Shown piece by piece: positions 58,235 to 64,000 of a stretch of DNA of 64,000 bases (position 1 is its first letter; every line of letters starts with the position of its first letter). A program made the translations under genes and the position numbers. The notes beneath the pieces are model-generated. The model saw nothing but the letters and a program-made list of their open reading frames with translations, was not told the DNA's origin and made no database searches. This stretch comes from Gordonia sp. OPL2. Lineage in GTDB: Bacteria > Actinomycetota > Actinomycetes > Mycobacteriales > Mycobacteriaceae. The DNA lies in contig NZ_RKME01000020.1 of the NCBI RefSeq assembly GCF_003797825.1, positions 42,444 through 106,443 of the forward strand. The letters are read 5' to 3'.

Positions 58235-59338
58235 TCAGGCCGACGGGTCGGAGAGGCAGTAGCCGATCGGCTTGGGGAGTTGGAAGAACACCTCGAGCTG
58301 ACCGCTGCTGCACGACGGCGGGGTCGGCGTACGCTGTTCCACCCGCAGGACCTCCGTGCCGGCGGCCTTCGTCGCGCCGCACGACACCTTCTTGTAGTCC
58401 GAGAGGCTGGCGGTGGGGAGTCCACCCGTCGGGATCTGATAGCACTCCCCCTGAACGAGATTGGGCACCAGGCAGAGCTGCTCGCCGGTCTCCTCACCGC
58501 CACGCATCCAGTAGAGCCGCGAGTAGTCGTCACTCGGACAGGTGGCGCCGCTCGCCTTCTGCGCGACGAAGAACGTGAACGTGCTCTGCGACGTACAGTC
58601 CGCCTTCTTCGCGCTGATGTTGTCGTCGCTCTGCGTTCCGCTGACGGTCACGCAGTCGCCGACGGCGACGTCGTCGGAATCGGTCACCGAATCACGGGTC
58701 AGGAACACTCCGACACCGACGAGCACGATCAGCACGACGACGATGCCGCCGACCACCCACCAGAGCTTCTTGTTCGACCGCTTTGCCGGCGGGGGCGGCG
58801 GATACTGACCGCCCGGATACGGCTGTGCTCCCGGATATTGCTGCGCACCCGGATACTGCTGCGCACCGGGATACTGCTGCGCACCGGGGTACTGCTGGGC
58901 GCCCGGGTACTGGCCGGCGCCGGGATACTCCTGCGCCCCTGGGTACTGGCCGGCACCCGGATACTGCTGCGCTCCCGGGTACTGCTGGGCTCCCGGGTAC
59001 TGCTGGGCCCCGGGATACTGCTGGGCTCCCGGGTATTGGCCGGCTCCTGGGTACTGCTGAGCTCCGGGTTGCCCTGCCCCCGGATATGGCTGCTGACCGG
59101 GATACTGCTGACCACCGGGCGGTGTCTGCGGTCCGGGGTGGGGCTGCTGCCCACCCGGATCCGATGATGCACCCGGGTACTGGCCGGCGCCGGGATACGG
59201 CTGCTGTCCACCACCCTGCCCCGGACCGGAATCCTGTCGGCCGGGTGCCTGCTCACCGGGCGAGTGCGGAGTTGCGGGGTCCCGGCCTTCCGGGTTCTGT
59301 GGGGAATCCGGATTCGGTGGTACCGGCGGCGTACTCAT
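58235..59338 (-). CDS. LppU/SCO3897-like protein with hexapeptide repeats
   Basis: 367 residues. A Pro/Gly/Gln-rich N-terminal 200 residues with about 17 near-perfect copies of AQQYPG/AGQYPG-type hexapeptides, then KRSNKKLWWVVGGIVVVLIVLVGVGVFL (one membrane segment) and an exported Cys-rich domain (VGDCVTVSG, KKADC, GATC, EQLCLVPN, GECYQIP, VSCG, SCSSG, GYCLSD). The last matches the LppU/SCO3897 family. The cytoplasmic repeat tail may mediate clustering. The corresponding 18-bp DNA repeats make it prone to length change. Confidence 0.87.
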   Translation of the reverse strand: MSTPPVPPNPDSPQNPEGRDPATPHSPGEQAPGRQDSGPGQGGGQQPYPGAGQYPGASSDPGGQQPHPGPQTPPGGQQYPGQQPYPGAGQPGAQQYPGAGQYPGAQQYPGAQQYPGAQQYPGAQQYPGAGQYPGAQEYPGAGQYPGAQQYPGAQQYPGAQQYPGAQQYPGAQPYPGGQYPPPPPAKRSNKKLWWVVGGIVVVLIVLVGVGVFLTRDSVTDSDDVAVGDCVTVSGTQSDDNISAKKADCTSQSTFTFFVAQKASGATCPSDDYSRLYWMRGGEETGEQLCLVPNLVQGECYQIPTGGLPTASLSDYKKVSCGATKAAGTEVLRVEQRTPTPPSCSSGQLEVFFQLPKPIGYCLSDPSA

Positions 59339-59422
59339 AGGCGCAGATCGTACCGCCCCGAAAGGTGCGATGCGGGCATCATGCGTCCGCCCGAATGACA
59401 TGTGGTGTGTCAGCCTGGAATC

Positions 59423-60577
59423 GTGCACACCGTTTGCCGCCTCCGCCCATTCGGCACGACCATCTTCGCCGAGATGTCCGCCCTCGCCCTCGAGCACGAC
59501 GCCGTCAATCTCGGCCAGGGTTTTCCCGACACCGATGGACCGGCGTCGATGCTGGAGGCCGCGCAGCGGGCGATCGCCGAAGGCCACAACCAGTACCCAC
59601 CCGGGATCGGCATCCCGGCGCTGCGGCACGCGGTCGCGCGTCACCAGCAGCGCCACTACGGGCTCGACTACGACCCCGACACCGAGGTGCTGATCACCGT
59701 CGGCGCGACGGAGGCGATCGCCGGGTCGATCGTCGGGCTGGTGGAGCCCGGCCGCGAGGTCGTGATGATCGAGCCGTACTACGACTCGTACGCGGCCACC
59801 GTCGCCATGGCCGGTGGCGTGCGCCGCACGGTTCCCCTCGTCGCCGACGACGACGGCTTTCGGCTCGACCGCGCCCGCCTCGCCGATGCCTTCGGCCCCG
59901 CGACGTCGGTCATCCTGGTGAACTCACCGCACAACCCGACCGGAACGGTGCTCTCCGACGACGACCTCGCCGAGATCGCGCGGCTCTGTGTGGAACACGA
60001 CGTGATCGCGGTGACCGACGAGGTCTACGAACACCTGCTGTTCGACGGTCGGGTGCACCGTCCGCTCGCGACCTTCCCCGGCATGCGTGAGCGGACCCTG
60101 CGCATCTCCAGCGCGGCGAAGACGTTCAACTGCACTGGGTGGAAGGTGGGCTGGGTCAGCGGTCCGGCCGATCTCGTCGCCGCGGCCAGATCCGCAAAAC
60201 AGTTCATGTCCTATGTCGGTTCCGGCCCCTTCCAACCGGCCGTGGCCGGCGCCCTCGACGACGAGATGGAATGGGTCCGTGCCTCGTCGGCGGATCTCGG
60301 CGCGAAGCGCGACCTGCTGTCGGCCGCGCTGTCCGATGCGGGCTTCGTCGTCCACCGCAGCGAGGCAAGCTATTTCGTCTGTGCCGACCCGCGACCGCTC
60401 GGCCACGACGACGGCGCCGCCTTCTGTCGCATGCTGCCCGAACGGATCGGTGTCGCGGCGGTCCCGGTGAGCGCCTTCGTCGACGACGTCGAGCCGTGGC
60501 GTCACCTGGTGCGTTTCGCGTTCAGCAAGCGTGACGAGGTCATCGCCGAGGCCGCACGACGGCTCCGGGGTTTGTGA
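59423..60577 (+). CDS. dapC: Pyridoxal-phosphate aminotransferase, probable DapC
   Basis: 384 residues, class I/II fold. SALALEHDAVNLGQGFPDTDGP, NQYPPGIGIPALRHAVA, VNSPHNPTG, TDEVYEHLLFDG and the PLP-Lys in SSAAKTFNCTGWKVGW. It follows Rv0858c (N-succinyldiaminopimelate aminotransferase of lysine/peptidoglycan synthesis) closely over its length. GTG at 59423 gives the matching N-terminus (HTVCRLRPFGTTIFAEM). A methionine or kynurenine aminotransferase role is a possible alternative. Confidence 0.9.
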   Translation: MHTVCRLRPFGTTIFAEMSALALEHDAVNLGQGFPDTDGPASMLEAAQRAIAEGHNQYPPGIGIPALRHAVARHQQRHYGLDYDPDTEVLITVGATEAIAGSIVGLVEPGREVVMIEPYYDSYAATVAMAGGVRRTVPLVADDDGFRLDRARLADAFGPATSVILVNSPHNPTGTVLSDDDLAEIARLCVEHDVIAVTDEVYEHLLFDGRVHRPLATFPGMRERTLRISSAAKTFNCTGWKVGWVSGPADLVAAARSAKQFMSYVGSGPFQPAVAGALDDEMEWVRASSADLGAKRDLLSAALSDAGFVVHRSEASYFVCADPRPLGHDDGAAFCRMLPERIGVAAVPVSAFVDDVEPWRHLVRFAFSKRDEVIAEAARRLRGL

Positions 60578-60632
60578 GGTCCGCCGACATCGGCCATCGG
60601 TTCACCGGCCGCACCGTCGTCGACGAGATCGG

Positions 60633-61616
60633 TCAGCGCAGGGCGGGCATCACCTTGTCGACGAAGAGGTCGAGACTTCCCGCGTCGAAGGCGATGTCCG
60701 GGAAGTAGAAGATGCCGTACGCCAGACCGTTGTCGCGCAGCGCGGTGAGGTTCTCGATCACCTGATCGGGTGTGCCCACGGCCGGCATCCCACGGAACGC
60801 GCCCATGCTCGCTTCGGCGGCGGCCGGGTCGACGTAGCGCGCGAGTCGTTGTTCGAGGGCCTCGAGTCGACGCGCGACCTCCGCGTCCGACTCCGCCAGC
60901 ACCACGTTGTAGTTGGCGGACCGGACGATCGAGTCGAAATCCCGTCCGAGGTCGGTGCAGTGCTGTCGCAGGACCGACGACTTGTGGGCGAATCCCTCCG
61001 GCGTCCCGTCGAAGTTGGTGTAGTCGGCGTACTGCGCGGCGATCCGCAAGGTCTTGCGCTCACCCCCGCCGGCGATCCAGAACGGGATCCGACCGGCGAC
61101 CGGCTGTGGCGCGCAGATCGCGTCGTCGACCCGGTAGTGGGTTCCGTCGAAGGTGGCACGCCCGGTCTCCCACGCCTGCTTCATGATCTGTACGCCCTCG
61201 TCGAGACGGGCGAGCCGCTCCCCCGCGGACGGGAACCCGTAGCCGTAGGCGCGCCATTCCTGCTCGTACCAACCGGCACCGATGCCCATCTGCACGCGGC
61301 CACCCGAGATGAGGTCGGCGGTGGCGGCCACCTTCGCGAGGTACATCGGGTTGCGGTAGCTCATCGCGGTGCACATCTGCCCGATGTCCACCCTCGACGT
61401 GGTCGCGGCGAACGCGGACACGAGGCTCCATGCCTCGTGGGTGGCCTCGTCGGTGGGCATGGGCACGGTGTGGAAATGGTCGTACACCCAGATCGAATCC
61501 CAACCGGTGTCCTCGGCCTTCAAGGCCAGCGAGGACATCACCGACCACTGGTCGGCGGGGGCGATGCCGGCGAGATCCAGACGCCAGCCCTGCGGGATGA
61601 ACATTCCGAAGCGCAT
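60633..61616 (-). CDS. LLM-class F420-dependent oxidoreductase
   Basis: 327 residues, bacterial luciferase-like TIM barrel. MRFGMFIPQGW, SIWVYDHFHTVPMP, GQMCTAMSYRNPMYLAKVAATADLISGGRVQMGIGAGWYEQEWRAYG and FWIAGGGERKTLRI are the family landmarks. Probably uses F420H2 as in other actinobacterial members. Divergent from the tetR at 61713 (96 nt), which may control it. Substrate unknown. Confidence 0.9.
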   Translation of the reverse strand: MRFGMFIPQGWRLDLAGIAPADQWSVMSSLALKAEDTGWDSIWVYDHFHTVPMPTDEATHEAWSLVSAFAATTSRVDIGQMCTAMSYRNPMYLAKVAATADLISGGRVQMGIGAGWYEQEWRAYGYGFPSAGERLARLDEGVQIMKQAWETGRATFDGTHYRVDDAICAPQPVAGRIPFWIAGGGERKTLRIAAQYADYTNFDGTPEGFAHKSSVLRQHCTDLGRDFDSIVRSANYNVVLAESDAEVARRLEALEQRLARYVDPAAAEASMGAFRGMPAVGTPDQVIENLTALRDNGLAYGIFYFPDIAFDAGSLDLFVDKVMPALR

Positions 61617-61712
61617 GGGCTCAACCGTAGCGCCACCATCGTCCTCCGGGCCCGCATTAGACTGGCACCGAGTCCGTCACGCACGTCGGCGGCAGGTGGG
61701 GAGAGAACGAGA

Positions 61713-62348
61713 ATGGCCAGGGTGCGCAGTGAGCAGGTGGCGGCGACCCGCCGCCGCATCGCCTCCACCGCGGAACGTCTGTTCGCCGAGCAGGGTGTCG
61801 CGACCGTCTCGAACCGCCAGATCAGCGAGGCCGCCGGACAAGGCAACAACTACGCCGTCGGATACCACTTCGGCGGTCGACCCGAACTGGTCGGCGCGAT
61901 CTTCGCGTTCCACAACGCCGCGATCGAACCCCGGCGCCACACCATGGTCGAGAACCTCGGGTCCGGCCCCGAGGTCCGCGACTGGATCGATTGCCTCGTC
62001 CGTCCGCAGACGGATTACCTGGAGTCACTCGGCAGCCCGAGTCACTTCGCCCGGTTCTGTGCCCAGATCACCACCGACCCCAAGTTCTGGCCGATGCTCT
62101 ACGACCACGCCACCGAGTCCGACGGGCTGATGTCGGTGCTCACCGGCCTCTACGGCTCGTTGCCACCGCTGCCCGCTCCGGTCCTCGAAGCGCGGGACAG
62201 CATGGCGCGCAACATGATCCTCTTGACGCTCGCCGATCACGAACGCGCGGTGGCCACGGGTGAGACGACGAACTCCTGGGCCGACATCTGCGACTTCCTG
62301 GTGGATGCGCTCGTCGGCGTGTGGATGGCACCGGTCACCGTCAGATGA
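61713..62348 (+). CDS. TetR-family regulator
   Basis: 211 residues. HTH: RRRIASTAERLFAEQGVATVSNRQISEAAGQGNNYAVGYHFGGRPELV (13-60), with the NNYAVGYHFG variant of the recognition helix. C-terminal domain helical. ATG with GGGGAGAGA upstream. Its stop overlaps the end of the convergent cholesterol oxidase gene by 8 nt. Candidate regulator of the divergent LLM gene. Confidence 0.87.
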   Translation: MARVRSEQVAATRRRIASTAERLFAEQGVATVSNRQISEAAGQGNNYAVGYHFGGRPELVGAIFAFHNAAIEPRRHTMVENLGSGPEVRDWIDCLVRPQTDYLESLGSPSHFARFCAQITTDPKFWPMLYDHATESDGLMSVLTGLYGSLPPLPAPVLEARDSMARNMILLTLADHERAVATGETTNSWADICDFLVDALVGVWMAPVTVR

Positions 62349-63924
62349 TGGATCCCACGTCGTTGCGAACGAGATTGTCCATCGCGCGCTCCGCGACCGC
62401 GGCGATGGTCATCGAGGGATTGCATGCCGCGGTGTTGCCGGGGATCAGTGCTCCGTCGAGGACATAGAGTCCACGCTGTTCGCGCACCCGCCCGTCGAGG
62501 TCGCACACCGTGCCCATGTTCGCGCCGCCGAGTCCGTGCCAGGTCGACGGGAAGACGGCATTCGTGTCGCTGAGCACTCCCTGACCGCCGACGATGGCCT
62601 GCGCGGTCGGGTGGATCGCCCGGGTCTGGATGTGGGCGTCCCCCTCATGCGGCCACCGCAATCGGGCCTGCCCGGTCGCCGAGTCGTACACGAAATGACC
62701 GCGCGTGTCGCTGACACCGAAGCCGACCATCATGGTGGAGTGCGCGTCGAGTCCGAACCCCGGGATCGAGGCCTGGATGACGGTATGTGCGAGTTCAGGA
62801 TTCGACCAGTTCAGACTGCCGTAGACAACCGGCCCGCCCTGTACCGCACCGAATCCACCGGACGGGTCGGACCAGACGTAGATCCGGTCGGCGTTGGTGC
62901 CCCACCCGTGTCCGAGGCCATCCGGGAGGTCGGTGATCTGATCGCGCGCGGCGGCGCGCACGAGCAGCTTGGTGGTGTTCATGCTGCCCGCCGACATCAC
63001 CAGGGCACGAGTCGTGAGGATCTTCTGCTCCACGGTCGCCCCTGTGGCGTCGATGCGGTTGACGTGCACCCGCCACCGCCCGTCGCGGGTGCGTGCCACG
63101 TCGATCACCTCGTGCTGCGGACGGACGTCGACGAGTCCGGTGCGTTCGGCGGCGGCCAGATAGGTGACGTCGATGGTGTGCTTGCCCCCGTTGTTGACAC
63201 CGAGCGCACCCGAACCGTCGGTGTAGGACGGCGCCATCTTGCCCTGCAGCTCGGCGATCGCATAGTTCCAGTCGATCGGCATGGGGATCTTCGACAGCGG
63301 CCGATGCGCGGAACGGACATGGCGCGCAAAGGTTCTCACGGCACGATAGTTGGGGGTGTCGATCAGCCGGTCGGGCGCGGTCTCGATCTGGAGCATCCGG
63401 GCGACCCGCGGGTAGTGCACGCGATTCATCAGCGACCAGTCGAGTTGCTCGGGCAGCTCGCGGTTGAACACGTCCTGCGCCGGCTGCAGCGTCATGCCCT
63501 GATACACCAGGGAGCCGCCGCCGACACCGGCCGCGCACAGCGCGGTCATGTTCTCCCCGACGACCGCCTCCACGAGCCCGACATACGGATCGAACGCGAC
63601 CGGCCGTCCGAACAGTTGTGGCGCCGAACGGCACCACAGGATGCGCTTGTCGGGAGCCGTGGCACTCGGAAAAGTCTTGGCGTTCGGCCCTGTTCGCCAT
63701 CGTCGCCCACGCTCGAGGACCACCACCGGGACCCCGGCCTGAGCGAGTCGGAGCGCGGTCACACCGCCGCCGAAGCCTGAGCCGATGACCACGACCCGGT
63801 GGTCTTCGCGGGTGAGCTTGATCCTTGTCGCGGGTGCGGCGTGCGCGGTTCCGGTCAGCGAACCGGCCGCGGCGGCAGCCCCGGCCGCGGCCATGCCGGC
63901 AAGAAATGAACGTCGCCTGATCAC
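62341..63924 (-). CDS. Secreted cholesterol oxidase-like GMC oxidoreductase
   Basis: 527 residues. Tat signal IRRRSFLAGMAAAGAAAAAG with cleavage near AHA, then FAD-binding VVVIGSGFGGGVTALRLAQAGV (44-65), AGVGGGSLVYQGM, and the C-terminal HGLGGANMGTVCDLDGRVREQRGLYVLDGALIPGN...NPSMTIAAVAERAM. The His in WHGLGG and Asn in CNPSMT match the catalytic His and Asn of class I (non-covalent FAD) cholesterol oxidases of Streptomyces. Would convert cholesterol to cholest-4-en-3-one outside the cell. Complete in the window, with its ATG at 63924 and 76 nt of upstream sequence. Confidence 0.9.
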   Translation of the reverse strand: MIRRRSFLAGMAAAGAAAAAGSLTGTAHAAPATRIKLTREDHRVVVIGSGFGGGVTALRLAQAGVPVVVLERGRRWRTGPNAKTFPSATAPDKRILWCRSAPQLFGRPVAFDPYVGLVEAVVGENMTALCAAGVGGGSLVYQGMTLQPAQDVFNRELPEQLDWSLMNRVHYPRVARMLQIETAPDRLIDTPNYRAVRTFARHVRSAHRPLSKIPMPIDWNYAIAELQGKMAPSYTDGSGALGVNNGGKHTIDVTYLAAAERTGLVDVRPQHEVIDVARTRDGRWRVHVNRIDATGATVEQKILTTRALVMSAGSMNTTKLLVRAAARDQITDLPDGLGHGWGTNADRIYVWSDPSGGFGAVQGGPVVYGSLNWSNPELAHTVIQASIPGFGLDAHSTMMVGFGVSDTRGHFVYDSATGQARLRWPHEGDAHIQTRAIHPTAQAIVGGQGVLSDTNAVFPSTWHGLGGANMGTVCDLDGRVREQRGLYVLDGALIPGNTAACNPSMTIAAVAERAMDNLVRNDVGSII

Positions 63925-64000
63925 AGGCGTCCCCCTCAGCAGATGCTAGATACGCGATGCGTTCGACGAGAGTCCGATCGACCCCCGACCCGACCCCCGG

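Noticed and set aside
61369..62130. 253-codon plus ORF around the LLM/tetR junction
   Set aside because: Spans the divergent promoter and is out of frame with the clear TetR gene.

Overview
The window is high-GC DNA with strongly GC-biased third codon positions, dense genes, frequent ATGA/GTGA stop-start overlaps, GTG starts and repeated -10 boxes placed 6-8 nt before a start codon (leaderless mRNAs). Together with SepH, an RpfA with a c-di-AMP riboswitch, an F420-dependent luciferase-like oxidoreductase, an MmpL-type transporter and an extracellular cholesterol oxidase this points to a mycolate actinobacterium, most likely Gordonia or a close relative (inference; no 16S gene is present).

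Layout. 1-3.9 kb (minus): sugar kinase, citrate synthase gltA, FKBP prolyl isomerase and a photolyase cut by the window edge. 3.9-9.8 kb: pxpB-pxpC, a DUF2236 (MpaB-like) oxygenase under a near-consensus promoter with an operator-like dyad, a 2-oxoglutarate/Fe(II) oxygenase, an MFS exporter and pdxH. 9.9-20.7 kb: a second citrate synthase, an ABC-2 exporter with its TetR regulator, serC, sepH, a conserved hypothetical, DUF2537 membrane protein, TrmH-type methyltransferase and an Eis-like acetyltransferase, with two clusters of REP-like intergenic repeats. 20.8-24.5 kb: MarR, an AzgA-type purine permease, DUF2530 protein and an M23 peptidase-like lipoprotein.

24.7-41.1 kb is an accessory catabolic region. 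Its core is an operon whose first two enzymes resemble BadI and BadH (alicyclic ring opening), followed by an acyl-CoA ligase, a glutaryl-CoA-dehydrogenase-like enzyme, a 47-bp tandem repeat, a long-chain-type acyl-CoA dehydrogenase and a TetR regulator: a likely cyclohexanecarboxylate (naphthenate-type) pathway to pimelyl-CoA and glutaryl-CoA. Then come a TetR/hydrolase pair around a striking 46-bp operator, a split ACAD10/11-like kinase plus dehydrogenase pair, a PAP2 phosphatase, an MMPL transporter, a hemerythrin-domain protein and another acyl-CoA dehydrogenase/TetR pair.

41-60.6 kb returns to conserved core: sacsin-like ATPase, DUF3027, MFS, DUF2771, CspB-like protein, a membrane protein-flavin reductase-moaA-moaD run, a ydaO-type c-di-AMP riboswitch with rpfA, the opposing moaC-mog-moaE operon, the paired helicase-associated protein and XPB helicase, an LppU-like repeat protein and a DapC-like aminotransferase. 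60.6-64 kb has an LLM oxidoreductase, TetR and a cholesterol oxidase. From memory, the order of many of these genes (gltA, citA, serC, sepH, Rv0882-Rv0875 homologues, cspB, moaA2, moaD2, rpfA, moaE2, mog, moaC2, Rv0863-Rv0861, dapC) matches M. tuberculosis Rv0858c-Rv0896, so the catabolic block appears as a large insertion into an ancestral order. No tRNA, rRNA, CRISPR array, transposase or phage gene was seen.
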